A DNA stretch of 64,000 bases, from assembly GCF_024498075.1 (NCBI RefSeq), contig NZ_JANHOF010000002.1, forward strand, positions 230,431-294,430. Direction: 5' to 3'. Position 1 is the stretch's first letter. Every line of letters begins with the position of its first letter. The notes beneath the pieces were generated by a model that made no database searches, was not told the DNA's origin, and saw only the letters and a program-made list of their open reading frames with translations. The position numbers and the translations under genes were made by a program. Shown one piece after another: positions 7,789 through 17,186 of the stretch. The DNA comes from Paenibacillus mendelii (GTDB lineage Bacteria; Bacillota; Bacilli; Paenibacillales; Paenibacillaceae).

Positions 7789-7803
7789 GTTAAGAAAAGA
7801 AAG

Positions 7804-8067
7804 TTACGTTTTCTCGCGGTTGCGGCCGCGCATACCTGCCAATCCGATCAAACCGAGCAGACCGAGCCAACCCCAGTCAATGTCATTATCGTTGTTAGCA
7901 TATGCGCGGTAATTGTTGTTTCCGCCTGCACCGTTCATATTCATGTCGTTGTTCGCGGCGGTTTGCACCGATTCACCAACCGTATCCATCGACTGGGCAA
8001 ATACGGGCACCGCCATCAGCAAAGTCAGACAAACGAGTAGACAAAGGCTTGTAATTCGCTTCTTCAT
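7804..8067 (-). CDS. secreted WGxxGxxG-type small protein
   Basis: An 87-residue exported protein. It has a clear signal peptide (MKKR, then a hydrophobic core to about residue 24, cut after VFA), a low-complexity Asn/Gly-rich middle, then WGWLGLLGLIGLAGMRGRNR at the C-terminus. That end fits the WGxxGxxG family: a tryptophan-glycine start, a Gly-rich hydrophobic helix and a basic tail, like a sorting or membrane-retention signal. GGAGG precedes the ATG. Family members occur in Bacilli and cyanobacteria; the function and the handling of the C-terminal signal are not established. Confidence 0.75.
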   Translation of the reverse strand: MKKRITSLCLLVCLTLLMAVPVFAQSMDTVGESVQTAANNDMNMNGAGGNNNYRAYANNDNDIDWGWLGLLGLIGLAGMRGRNREKT

Positions 8068-8261
8068 ATATACGTAACCTCCAGTGGTATGTGGATTTCT
8101 GCCTTAGTATCCCCGAAACAACGAAAGCTATTTACGGACTAGCATTCTACCTGCAATTAAAATGTGGTTGTTTTGAATGGACAAGAATGGAAGGGGTAAA
8201 ACAATGATTTTTGAAGAAGCTATGTTTGCATGAAAAACCATTTAAATGGAGGAAAGCCATA

Positions 8262-8609
8262 ATGTATCAAAACCAAAATTTGTATAACCAGATTAATCAA
8301 TGCGAACAAATCGTGAACCAATTAATGATTCAAACTCAACAAGCAACGCAGATGTATCAACAAATGCTTCAACAAGAGCAGCAGAATGCAGCAACACTTC
8401 AGGATTTGGCACATAGAGAACAGCAGGCATCTCAAATGATACAAACGGCTTTACATGGGCATCAACAAGCCATGCAGCAAATGCAGCAGGTTGCCCAAAT
8501 TTGCAAACAACTTGAACAGTCTGCTCAAAACTTTACTATGACTAATTTGGGGCAATCGCGACCTATGAATCAAATCAATACGAATTATAATACGAGAGGT
8601 TTCCAATAA
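8262..8609 (+). CDS. glutamine-rich coiled-coil protein
   Basis: A 115-residue protein, very rich in Gln (roughly a quarter of residues), with Met and Ala in a long heptad-like pattern from about residue 8 to 90. It should form a coiled coil. Two Cys (near 12 and 77) are present. The ATG at 8262 is chosen because GGAGG lies 9 nt upstream; a longer in-frame start has no such site. A 9-codon frame with its own ribosome-binding site lies upstream (8204-8233). The composition recalls spore-coat-like proteins of Bacilli, but no family is recognised. Confidence 0.65.
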   Translation: MYQNQNLYNQINQCEQIVNQLMIQTQQATQMYQQMLQQEQQNAATLQDLAHREQQASQMIQTALHGHQQAMQQMQQVAQICKQLEQSAQNFTMTNLGQSRPMNQINTNYNTRGFQ

Positions 8610-8675
8610 TAAAATGAGTTAGACAATAACACGACGTTTCACCCATGCTGCACATAATGAACTCGTCTCACCTTA

Positions 8676-8715
8676 CAAAAAGTGGTGGTACTGGAATGAC
8701 TTCCTGTACCACCGC
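8676..8715 (-). terminator. terminator after the BceB-like permease gene
   Basis: On the minus strand a 15-bp stem with one mismatch (8682-8696 with 8701-8715, loop of 4) is followed by CTTTTTG. It lies 16 nt beyond the permease stop. Confidence 0.75.
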
Positions 8716-8731
8716 TTCATGTTATAGTTTA

Positions 8732-10690
8732 TTACACTGCCGCCTTCAGCATCCGCTTCATATAAGCCGTGTAGGCCACGATGAAGTAAATCGTCTGCAT
8801 CACAATATAAATCCCAACCACCACGCTGGCATAAACCCAAGTGCTAGCGTTAAGCAAGTTGCTCAGTGACTTCATTGCAAAGAAGGTGTGCAGAATGCCC
8901 AGACCAAGCGGCACATAGAAGATCATGCCTACCTGCGAAGCTACGATCCGGCGAATCTCGCCCGCTGTCATCCCGATTCGTGTCAGCGAGCGGAACTGCG
9001 CCTCATCGTCCTTCATCTCGGTAAACAGCTTGAAGTACAGCATGCTGCCCGAGGCGATGAAGAACAGCAGACTGACGAACAAACCAATGAAGAGCGTCAG
9101 CGCCGACGTTTGCTGCAGATTCACATACTGCTCGACGCGGAACGTATTCGCCTGATTCTCCGCTTCTCCGGACAAGGAAATCTCCTTCTCGATCTTCTTA
9201 ACCGTCGGCAAGGCCGTCTCCCAATCCGCAATTTCGAAACCATACATGACGTGCTGGCTGCTCTTCGGCACCGCTCGCTGAACCTCTGCGAAGCGCTTAT
9301 CACCTACAACTAACAGGTAAGTGAACGGGCCTTCCGGAGACATGACCGCACCGAACCTGGATTCGTCCAAACGATACGAAGCCCATTGTCCACCGACCTT
9401 AGCCTTGATCGCCTCTCCCTTAAAGACGGGATTATTCCGCATCTCTTCGTAAGGGTATATCATTGCGGCGGAACCCTCGTTAACCGACAGAGAATCATAT
9501 CCCTTCTCCGAGGCAGCCCGATTATAATCCGAGGCGGAGATGATCACAGCCTGCAAATTCACCTGGCTTCCGGCTCCTCCTCCCTCTGGAGCAGGTTCGG
9601 TCAGCTCAGCGGGAATACCTACGGTCCGCAGCTCATAAGCTAACTTGCGGTTGTCTGCTTCGATAATCGAACGTACCTTGGCCGGATCAATGACCTCATG
9701 TTGATCAAGGCCTTTCTCATAAAATCCGATCGTCTGCGGAAAATGCGACGTGAGCTGCGCCTTACCGCTCTGCTGAAACACATAGAATGTGCCCGAGGCC
9801 GTCAATACGATCGCGCTCAGCAGCGATACCATAAACAGAATGCGCGCGTTGTCTTTCACCTTGAAGGCCATCTGAGAAAAGGTAATGAGATGAGTCCGCT
9901 TGAAATAAAATGGCTTATTCTTCTGTACCAGGCGGAGCAGACCTATACTGCTTTGCGTGAACAGAAAGTAAGAGCCTAACGTGACTAAGCCAAGAATCGG
10001 CAGTGCGAAAATGAGAAAATTGTACATGTTCATATTCCAAGCCAGCGCATATCCGCTAGCGAGACTGATAACCGCCAGCAGCGACAGCCACGGCGATGAA
10101 GCCGGAATTTTCTTCGGCTTGCTCGCCTCCTTGAGCAGATCAACAATTTCCGATCGTCCAACGCGAATGCTGGTAAGCGCAGACAGAAAGAGAAATAAGG
10201 TAAAGTAACCTATCGACGTGATCAATACCGCCTTAAGCGGCACAATAAACCGAATCGGATTGTCCACGTTGAGCAGCAGCGCAAGCGCCATGAAGAACAG
10301 CTTACTGAACAATATGCCTACACCGATCCCGACCGCAATCGCGAGAACGGCAATAACGGCACTCTCCATGATGATCATGCGCTTGAGTTGGCCACGCGTC
10401 ATACCGAACAGCGTGAAGAGGCCAAATTCCTTCTTGCGCGTCTTCAGAAAAGCGGAATTGGCGTAGAGCACGAAGAAGAACGAGAAGATGACCACGATAT
10501 ACTGACAGGCCTCCATCCCCTTGCGCACCCCTGCTGCTGCTTTGATGTGGCCATTGATCACATCGGGATGATAAATAAACGATCCGTATACATAGAAGAC
10601 GAACACGGAGAACACGCTGCTTAGGAAAAAGGCGTTGTATGCCCGCCAATTGCCTTTGATGCCGCTAAGCGCGAGAGAACGGAATGTCAT
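8732..10690 (-). CDS. BceB-like ABC transporter permease
   Basis: A 652-residue FtsX/MacB-type permease resembling BceB, which works with a BceA-like ATPase to clear peptide antibiotics from their lipid targets and to sense flux for the partner kinase. It shows the expected ten-helix plan: TM1 near residue 20, three helices before about 290, a large outside domain between two helices (about 310 to 520), then three C-terminal helices. The ATG at 10690 has GGGAGGG upstream and overlaps the ATPase gene by 26 nt, so translation is coupled. B. subtilis BceB is 646 residues. The drug cannot be predicted. Confidence 0.85.
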   Translation of the reverse strand: MTFRSLALSGIKGNWRAYNAFFLSSVFSVFVFYVYGSFIYHPDVINGHIKAAAGVRKGMEACQYIVVIFSFFFVLYANSAFLKTRKKEFGLFTLFGMTRGQLKRMIIMESAVIAVLAIAVGIGVGILFSKLFFMALALLLNVDNPIRFIVPLKAVLITSIGYFTLFLFLSALTSIRVGRSEIVDLLKEASKPKKIPASSPWLSLLAVISLASGYALAWNMNMYNFLIFALPILGLVTLGSYFLFTQSSIGLLRLVQKNKPFYFKRTHLITFSQMAFKVKDNARILFMVSLLSAIVLTASGTFYVFQQSGKAQLTSHFPQTIGFYEKGLDQHEVIDPAKVRSIIEADNRKLAYELRTVGIPAELTEPAPEGGGAGSQVNLQAVIISASDYNRAASEKGYDSLSVNEGSAAMIYPYEEMRNNPVFKGEAIKAKVGGQWASYRLDESRFGAVMSPEGPFTYLLVVGDKRFAEVQRAVPKSSQHVMYGFEIADWETALPTVKKIEKEISLSGEAENQANTFRVEQYVNLQQTSALTLFIGLFVSLLFFIASGSMLYFKLFTEMKDDEAQFRSLTRIGMTAGEIRRIVASQVGMIFYVPLGLGILHTFFAMKSLSNLLNASTWVYASVVVGIYIVMQTIYFIVAYTAYMKRMLKAAV

Positions 10691-11441
10691 CGAAGTTCCC
10701 TCCCAATACGCTGAGCGCGTCCAGTATTTGCTGGAAGAACAGCTGGCGATTCGTGCCTCTGCGAATTTCCGAGAAGAAGCGGCCGTCCTTGATGAAGACA
10801 ATCCGTTTACAGTAGCTCGCTGCGAAAGGATCGTGGGTAACCATGGCGATCGTCGCGCCCATCGTCTCATTCAATTTCTTCAGCGATTCCATAACATCCT
10901 TGGCAGCCTTGGAATCGAGATTCCCTGTCAGCTCGTCCGCGAGCAGAATGGAAGGCTTGTGAATGATCGCCCTCGCGATGGCAGCGCGCTGCTTCTGTCC
11001 GCCGGATACTTCATAGGTCCGTTTGTCCAAAATCGGCGTTATACCCAGAAGCTCCGCATAGGGCAGCAAGCTCTCTTCGATTCGCTTGACCGGCACCCCC
11101 TCCAGGACCAGCGGGAGGACGATATTTTCCTTAATAGACAATGTATCCAGCAAGTTAAAATCCTGAAACACGAAGCCAAGCTGCCTGCGCCGAAACAAGG
11201 CAAGCTGTTTTTCCTTCAACCGGGACGGTTCCGTTCCATTGATCTCGATCCTGCCCGAGGTTGGCTTGTCGATCGTGGCCAGCAGATTGAGCAGCGTCGT
11301 CTTCCCGCTCCCCGATGGTCCCATAATCCCGACGAATTCACCGGCTTCAACCTCCAGATGAATATCCTCTAGTGCTTTGTATGTCACATTGCCTTTACTG
11401 CTGTATGTTTTACACAGCGCTTCTGTTTTGAGTACGTTCAT
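10665..11441 (-). CDS. BceA-like ABC transporter ATPase
   Basis: A 258-residue cytoplasmic ATPase. Walker A is GPSGSGKT (residues 40-47), the signature VSGGQKQR lies near 144, Walker B is ILLADELTGNLD, and the switch His is in VTHDP. The DELTGNLD form is typical of the BceA/MacB/LolD branch. A BceR-like operator and a possible -10 (11506-11511) lie in the 136-bp gap to the kinase gene, so the transporter pair may be induced separately from the two-component genes, as in B. subtilis bce. Confidence 0.88.
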   Translation of the reverse strand: MNVLKTEALCKTYSSKGNVTYKALEDIHLEVEAGEFVGIMGPSGSGKTTLLNLLATIDKPTSGRIEINGTEPSRLKEKQLALFRRRQLGFVFQDFNLLDTLSIKENIVLPLVLEGVPVKRIEESLLPYAELLGITPILDKRTYEVSGGQKQRAAIARAIIHKPSILLADELTGNLDSKAAKDVMESLKKLNETMGATIAMVTHDPFAASYCKRIVFIKDGRFFSEIRRGTNRQLFFQQILDALSVLGGNFDDIPFSRA

Positions 11442-11566
11442 GTGCTCCTCCTAAACGTTATGACCCAAGTAAACTGGACCTCATAAGCTTTGCTTTACGT
11501 TACCCAGTATAAACCGGAGGAAGCCTTGGTCCCCATCGATTTGTCTTTCAATGCCGATGACGAACC

Positions 11567-11580
11567 TTACAATCCTGTCA
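11567..11580. promoter_or_regulatory. BceR-like operator
   Basis: On the minus strand TGACAGGATTGTAA fits TNACA-N4-TGTAA, the inverted repeat reported for BceR-type regulators. It overlaps the kinase stop codon and lies about 60 nt upstream of a TATACT -10 (11511-11506) before the ATPase gene. Confidence 0.5.
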
Positions 11581-12696
11581 CTCTTCTACAAGCTTATGCA
11601 AGGTTTGCGCCTGAAAAGAAACCGAGATCGTCGTACCGCTGCCCGGCTCCGACTTAACCGACAGCCTGTGCCCGAGCTTCGAGCATACCTGCTTGGCTAA
11701 GTACAATCCCATGCCGGTCGATTCCTCAACAAGCCTGCCGTTCTGTCCGGTATAGAACGGGTCGAATATTCGCGGCAGCTCATGCTCCGCGATGCCGATC
11801 CCTTCATCCGTTATGTGAAGCGTCACGCTGCCCTCATGCGACCGGTCGATTTGCAGCAGCAGCTTCTTCGTGCCCGGCTTCGGCTTGCTGTATTTCACCG
11901 CATTGCCGACAAGCTGATGGACAACGAAGGCGATCCATTTCTCATCGGTCTCCACCTCCGCCTCCCCGATAATTTGCGGGAAAATCGAATGCTTGATGCA
12001 GAGCCTCTTATAGGTGTTCGTGACTTGGCGGACAAGCTCATGGAGCGAAATGCGGCGAATATGAACGTCCATCTCGAACTTTTCGAGCCGGGCGGTGCTG
12101 AGCATCATATCCAGTCCCCGTGTAAGCCGCTCCGTCTCTTCCCGGATGCTGCTAAGATCACTCCGCGTATTGGCTGCGCTCTCGCCATGATCAGCCTGCT
12201 GCACGATCAAATCAATGACCGCTACGGGCGTCTTCATCTGGTGAACCCATTGGTGAATGAAGTGGTGATGCATCTCCTGCTGACGGCGGTATCCCCCAAG
12301 CTCATGCATATAAGCTTCATACTGCGTTTGAAGCAGCTGCTGGACAGCGATCTGATCCTTCATGACCCCTGACCTTACGCGAAGGGCGGCGTCCAGCACC
12401 GAAGCATGCCGCCTCGCCTCTTCCAGCTGGCGATAGTAAGCGCGTTGGCGTATATAATCATATCCCAGCCACAGAGATAAGCAGAAGAAGGCCAATACAC
12501 CCGCGTATACGGCCGTCCTCGGATCAACGTCTCCCGGGCCGCTTAGCGCTCCCAGAATAAGAGCTGTCTCGGATAATAGCAGTGCGGCCGCGAATGCAGC
12601 TATATAGCTTAGACGATCCTGTATATATCGAAGCGGCTTAACCGCCGTTAGCGGCTCGTCCGTATTCGCTTCAACATCCGTTTTGTTTCTACCCAC
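11578..12696 (-). CDS. BceS-like intramembrane-sensing histidine kinase
   Basis: A 372-residue kinase (GTG start at 12696). Two helices at about residues 29-51 and 61-81 are joined by a very short outside loop, as in BceS-type kinases that do not bind the peptide themselves but read the transporter's state. The H-box is FIHQWVHQMKTP with the phosphorylated His near 152. The ATPase domain has the N-box (VGNAVKYS), DEGIGI and GMGLYLAK. GTG is preferred because GGGGAG lies 9 nt before it; an ATG 9 nt further up would sit against the Shine-Dalgarno. It follows the regulator by 19 nt. Confidence 0.87.
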   Translation of the reverse strand: MGRNKTDVEANTDEPLTAVKPLRYIQDRLSYIAAFAAALLLSETALILGALSGPGDVDPRTAVYAGVLAFFCLSLWLGYDYIRQRAYYRQLEEARRHASVLDAALRVRSGVMKDQIAVQQLLQTQYEAYMHELGGYRRQQEMHHHFIHQWVHQMKTPVAVIDLIVQQADHGESAANTRSDLSSIREETERLTRGLDMMLSTARLEKFEMDVHIRRISLHELVRQVTNTYKRLCIKHSIFPQIIGEAEVETDEKWIAFVVHQLVGNAVKYSKPKPGTKKLLLQIDRSHEGSVTLHITDEGIGIAEHELPRIFDPFYTGQNGRLVEESTGMGLYLAKQVCSKLGHRLSVKSEPGSGTTISVSFQAQTLHKLVEE

Positions 12697-12715
12697 TAAA
12701 AGCATCTCCCCGCCA

Positions 12716-13411
12716 TTAGCTTTCACTTGGAACGAACTTATATCCTTGGCCGCGGACAGTCTCCACGCTGCCTGGAAGACCAAGCTCCTCCAGCTTCTTG
12801 CGGAGCCTCGTAACGTTTACCGTTAGTGTATTATCATCCACGAACTGAACGTCATCCCACAAGGTTTCGAGCAGCCGCTCGCGCGTCACGATTCGCCCGG
12901 CTTGACCAATTAGGCATTCTGCCAGCAAGCATTCATTCTTCGTCAGCGGCATCGCAGCCCCCTTCCATTCCAGCTCGCTTCGGCTGATATCCAGCTTCAA
13001 TCCGCCAGCTTCAAGCTGCGATCCTGTATGATGCGAAGACGCATACTCGCCATAAGCTCTGCGCAGGAGCCCTTTGATTTTGGCTACAAGCAAGTCGAGC
13101 GGTATCGGCTTCGTAATATAGTCGTCTCCGCCATTCTCAATGGCCATCACCTGATCCATCTCGCCGGATCGCGCAGAGACGAAGATAATGGGCGCGCTTG
13201 TAACCGTTCGGAATTGCCGGCACCAATAATAGCCGTCGAAATGCGGCAGATGAATATCAAGCAGAATCAGATGAGGCTCTGCCTCCACCAATTCATGCTT
13301 CAAGTCATGAAAGCGGATGGCCCGAATCGAAGCGAATCCGTATTTATCTAATGACTGCTTAAGCAGCAAGCCGATTTTGTCATCATCTTCTACAATGAAA
13401 ATCCGATACAT
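12716..13411 (-). CDS. BceR-like response regulator (OmpR family)
   Basis: A 231-residue regulator. The receiver has the acidic pair at EDDD (residues 8-11), phospho-accepting Asp52 in LLDIHLP, Thr/Ser in FVSAR and Lys101 in YITKPI. The C-terminal winged helix ends in NVTRLRKKLEELG and VRGQGYKF. The ATG at 13411 has AGGAGG 9 nt upstream. It heads the operon regulator-kinase-ATPase-permease on the minus strand, and its likely target is the site at 11567-11580. Confidence 0.9.
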   Translation of the reverse strand: MYRIFIVEDDDKIGLLLKQSLDKYGFASIRAIRFHDLKHELVEAEPHLILLDIHLPHFDGYYWCRQFRTVTSAPIIFVSARSGEMDQVMAIENGGDDYITKPIPLDLLVAKIKGLLRRAYGEYASSHHTGSQLEAGGLKLDISRSELEWKGAAMPLTKNECLLAECLIGQAGRIVTRERLLETLWDDVQFVDDNTLTVNVTRLRKKLEELGLPGSVETVRGQGYKFVPSES

Positions 13412-13649
13412 TGCGCTGAACCTCCTGTTCACCATCAACCTCGTAATCTTCAGGCCCTTCCATTAGCACCTGAACGCCGATTGTGGTTTCATTCATGGCT
13501 TCTATTGTACTCGAATGAATTTTCGAATCGCAATACTCCGGGCATTTGCACGTTAGGTTAGTTGGTAACTTTCATTTCAGTTCTTCTTTTCGATCCTTTG
13601 GTTAACTATAATGAGAGAGACATTCTAAGGATGAAGGAGAGATGGTTCA

Positions 13650-14594
13650 ATGAAATTTCGCAAGCTAGGGAAGAATGGTCCCGAAATATCCGTTATCGGC
13701 TTTGGCTCTTGGGCAATTGGCGGGAGCGGATGGGCAAGCGCTTGGGGAGAGCAGGATGATGATCAGTCCTTCGAGAGCGTGCGCGCGGCGCTCGATGCCG
13801 GCGTTACCTTCTATGATACGGCAGCTGTATATGGACTTGGCCATTCAGAGGAGATGGTCGGCAAGGCACTCGGCAGCGATCGCCATAAGGTTGTGCTCGC
13901 AACCAAATGCGGACTGGTCTGGGATGAGTCCAATGCCGTTTCCCGCAGCGGCGCTTACGACTCCGTCATCCGCGAAGCGGAGGCCTCCCTTCGCCGTCTC
14001 GGTACCGACTATATCGATTTGTATCAAATGCACTGGCCTGCGGAGGATGCTCCGGCGGAAGAGACGATGCGCGCCATGGACAAGCTCGTGCAGGACGGCA
14101 AAGTAAGATATGTGGGTGTTAGCAATTACAATGTCGAGCAGCTCCAGAAATCGCTCACCGTCCGGCATGTAGATTCCCTCCAGCCGCCTTATTCGATTCT
14201 GAGGCCGGCAATCGAGGAGCAGCTGCTGCCCTTCTGCCAACAGAATGGAATCGGTGTCGTCGCATACAGCCCGCTGACATCCGGATTGCTCTCCGGCAAT
14301 TATACGTATGACACGAAGTTTGGCGATGACGACTGGCGGTCGCGGAATAAGGCGCATACCGGCGAAGGCTTGCGGAAGAACGTCGATCGGGTCGAGCAGT
14401 TGAAGGTTATTGCGGCTCGCCACGGCTTGACGATGCCGCAATTAGCGGTTGCTTATGTGCTTGCGCATCCGGCACTGACCAGCGCGCTTGTAGGCGTACG
14501 CAAACCCAGCCACATTACAAGCGTGCTCCCTGCCGCAGACGCGGCGCTCGACGAAGCGACGCTTGCTGAAATTCGCGGCATTGCCGCACAATAG
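13650..14594 (+). CDS. aldo/keto reductase
   Basis: A 314-residue NADPH-dependent oxidoreductase with a TIM-barrel. The catalytic tetrad is visible: Asp in FYDTAAVYG, Tyr in the same segment, Lys in LATKCG and His in LYQMHWP. The cofactor-binding end has SPLTSGLLSG. It resembles the YhdN/IolS-like group acting on small carbonyls; the substrate is unknown. AAGGAG lies before the ATG and a TATAAT (13607-13612) with a poor -35 lies 37 nt further up. It converges with the metE remnant across a terminator. Confidence 0.88.
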   Translation: MKFRKLGKNGPEISVIGFGSWAIGGSGWASAWGEQDDDQSFESVRAALDAGVTFYDTAAVYGLGHSEEMVGKALGSDRHKVVLATKCGLVWDESNAVSRSGAYDSVIREAEASLRRLGTDYIDLYQMHWPAEDAPAEETMRAMDKLVQDGKVRYVGVSNYNVEQLQKSLTVRHVDSLQPPYSILRPAIEEQLLPFCQQNGIGVVAYSPLTSGLLSGNYTYDTKFGDDDWRSRNKAHTGEGLRKNVDRVEQLKVIAARHGLTMPQLAVAYVLAHPALTSALVGVRKPSHITSVLPAADAALDEATLAEIRGIAAQ

Positions 14595-14667
14595 CGGCAA
14601 GCTGGGCATCCGCCGGCTTGATAGCCGCCGGAGCCTCGCTTCTCATCACATCATTTCTCCTGCCTAA

Positions 14668-14706
14668 GACAAGAACAAGCCTGCCGGGTCGGCAGGCTTG
14701 TTGTCG
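14668..14706. terminator. terminator between aldo/keto reductase and metE remnant
   Basis: A 12-bp perfect stem (14674-14685 with 14691-14702), loop of 5, with further pairing of GAC/GTC outside. T-tracts are short on both sides, so strength is uncertain. Confidence 0.65.
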
Positions 14707-14707
14707 C

Positions 14708-16000
14708 TTATTGGGCAGCGGCGTATTTGTCCCGGGCAAGACGGGTCGCATCCACCATGTGCTGCAAGGATGTCACCGTTTCTTCGCGTCCGCGCGTTTT
14801 CAAACCGCAGTCCGGATTAATCCAGAACAAGGCGGGATCCAACACTTGAAGCGCACGGTCGATCATGTCGGTCATTTCTTTAACCGGTGGAACACGCGGG
14901 CTGTGAATATCATAGACGCCAAGCCCGATCCCTTTATCGTACGTGTTTTCCTCGAAGCTGTGAATCATTTCACCGTGGCTGCGCGACGTCTCAATGGAGA
15001 TGACATCCGCGTCCAGCGCTTTGATGGCATCGATCATGTCGTGGAATTCACAGTAGCATATATGGGTATGGATTTGCGTCGAATCCGCTATGGTACAGGT
15101 GGCCATCCGGAATGCTTTGACCGCCCAATCCAAGTAGGCTGCATGCTCCTCTGGTTTGAGCGGCAAGCCTTCACGCAGTGCAGGCTCGTCGACTTGGATC
15201 ATGCCGATTCCCGCCTTCTCCAGCGCCTCCACCTCAAGACGAAGCGCGTAAGCAATCTGATAAGCCACCTGCTCGCGTGTAATGTCTTCACGGACGAACG
15301 ACCAGTTCAAGATCGTAATCGGTCCGGTCAGCATGCCTTTGACAGGTTTATCGGTTAGCGATTGCGCATACACGGTCTCTTCTACCGTCATTGAACCCGT
15401 AAAGGCGACATCGCCATATATGACCGGCGGCTTCACGCAGCGGGAGCCATAGGACTGCACCCAACCGTTCTGGGTGAAGGCAAAGCCAGCCAGCTTCTCC
15501 CCGAAATATTCAACCATGTCCGTACGCTCGAATTCACCGTGGACAAGCACATCAAGACCAATCTCAGCTTGAAGCTCGATCCAGATCCCGATCTGATCGC
15601 GGATAAACTCACTGTAGCGCTCGGAGCTCCACTCGCCCTTGCGCCAATTCTGACGTGCCTGACGTACCTCCGTCGATTGCGGGAAGCTTCCGATTGTCGT
15701 CGTCGGCAGCAGCGGAAGCTGCCACTTCTGCTGCTGAATGGCATGACGTTCCTTGAAGCTGCTCGTGCGTGCAACCGATTGCGCCTCCATCGCCGCTACC
15801 GCTTGCTGTACATCGCTCCGGTTCCGAGCAGGCGACTGCTGAAGCTCCCGCAATGCCTGCTTCTGCGCAGCTAATGTCGCTTCGGCTGAGGAGCTGCTTA
15901 CTGCCGCCTTGGCAAGGAGTACGATTTCATCCAGCTTCTCATCTGCAAACGCAAGGCATTCCGCAGCTCGTGGGCAAGCTTCGTCTCCCTCTCAGCGGTT
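14708..16000 (-). pseudogene. metE: metE remnant: catalytic domain, most of N-terminal half missing
   Basis: An open frame of 381 codons (14708-15853) holds the C-terminal catalytic domain of cobalamin-independent methionine synthase: TTTIGSFPQ, the zinc ligands HICYC (His, Cys) and the late Cys in NPDCG are all present. Intact MetE has about 750 residues with a related N-terminal half. Upstream, the linker continues in the same frame to about 15960 ([17 protein letters not shown]), then the match jumps frame (ETKLAHEL, about 15965-15985) and soon fades; the rest of the N-terminal half is absent. So this is a truncated, frameshifted gene rather than a natural short core enzyme, though the domain alone might still fold. 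No S-box riboswitch is seen upstream. The outer boundary is approximate. Confidence 0.75.
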
Positions 16001-16192
16001 ACCGGTATCATTATGACAACAGCCAACGGTGCATGCATTATCTGATCCACCCATTAGAGCAGACTAGAAGGGAAATATATACAACAGAACATATGTACGT
16101 TACAATTGAGTTTAGTTCATAGCTGTTTCAGGCCTGATGGATAGGGTGTGGAATCTTAAATCATAATCCAATAACCGGAAGGATGAAGACCA

Positions 16193-17131
16193 ATGCTTGC
16201 TAGCAGCAATACGCTATCCGATCGTGCCCTTGAATGGGTTGTCAATGCCGTACATCCCGAGGCTAGCGTTCTGTCGTATCAACAGCTTCACGGCGGTGTC
16301 TCCTCGCTTGTCCATCGTGTATCACTGCGCGTGCACGGAGAAGAAAGCTCCCTCGTATTACGACAGTTCGACAATGCGGAGTGGGTGCAGCGCCTTCCCG
16401 ACCTGCCTTATCACGAAGCCGAGAACTTGCGCCGGGCCTCGCAAGCCACAGGCGTGCCAATACCGAAGCTCATAGCTTTCGACGAAACCGGCAGCGAATG
16501 CGGCACACCGGCAGTGCTTATGACTCGGCTCGAAGGATCCGTCGTCTTGGAGCCGGCGGATCCTTCGAAGTGGCTGGACGGAATGTCTCAAGCACTCACG
16601 CATATTCATGCGGTGGAAGCGGGCGATTATCCATGGACGTTCACGCCTTACTGCGACGCTTCAACGCTGGATACGTCATCTTGGTCGAAGATTCCTGACA
16701 AGTGGCAGTCCGCAGCCGCCATCCTCATGGGGCCTCGCCCGCCGTTCACGAAGCGTTTCATCCATCGGGATTATCATCCAGCCAACATATTATGGGATAG
16801 AGGCGAGGTAAGCGGTATTGTCGACTGGGTCAACGGCTGCATCGGTCCCGCAGGCATCGATGTCGGCCACTGCCGCGTCAACTTGGCACAATTATACGAT
16901 GTAGAGACTGCTGATGGTTTCTTAGCTTCCTATCGTGAGCATGCGGGTGCATCCTTTACTTACGATCCTTACTGGGATCTCATTACTCTGGTCGATTTTG
17001 CTTACTGGCAGCCTGAAGTTTATGGAGGTTGGACAGCCTTAGGCGTGACCGGGTTAACGAATGAGATGATGGGCGAACGCCTGGATCGCTATTTGATCAG
17101 CTTATTGGACCGTGTGGCTTCCAAGGCATAA
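16193..17131 (+). CDS. aminoglycoside phosphotransferase-like (APH/choline kinase) protein
   Basis: A 312-residue kinase-like protein of the APH family. The catalytic loop HRDYHPANILWD and the metal-binding IVDWVNG are intact, with an N-terminal Gly-rich region (LHGGVSSLV) and a Lys/Arg-poor nucleotide strand. Chromosomal copies like this usually phosphorylate small metabolites rather than giving drug resistance; the substrate is unknown. GGAAGGATG lies before the ATG. It is followed 55 nt downstream by a small lipoprotein gene on the same strand. Confidence 0.82.
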   Translation: MLASSNTLSDRALEWVVNAVHPEASVLSYQQLHGGVSSLVHRVSLRVHGEESSLVLRQFDNAEWVQRLPDLPYHEAENLRRASQATGVPIPKLIAFDETGSECGTPAVLMTRLEGSVVLEPADPSKWLDGMSQALTHIHAVEAGDYPWTFTPYCDASTLDTSSWSKIPDKWQSAAAILMGPRPPFTKRFIHRDYHPANILWDRGEVSGIVDWVNGCIGPAGIDVGHCRVNLAQLYDVETADGFLASYREHAGASFTYDPYWDLITLVDFAYWQPEVYGGWTALGVTGLTNEMMGERLDRYLISLLDRVASKA

Positions 17132-17186
17132 CCGCAGACTCCACGCCAATCAACCGTCCAGGCATTGAACATAGGCAGGTGAGAGA

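Noticed and set aside
16000-16192. S-box (SAM) riboswitch before the metE remnant
   Set aside because: Looked for because Bacilli metE genes often have one; none of the conserved core was seen.
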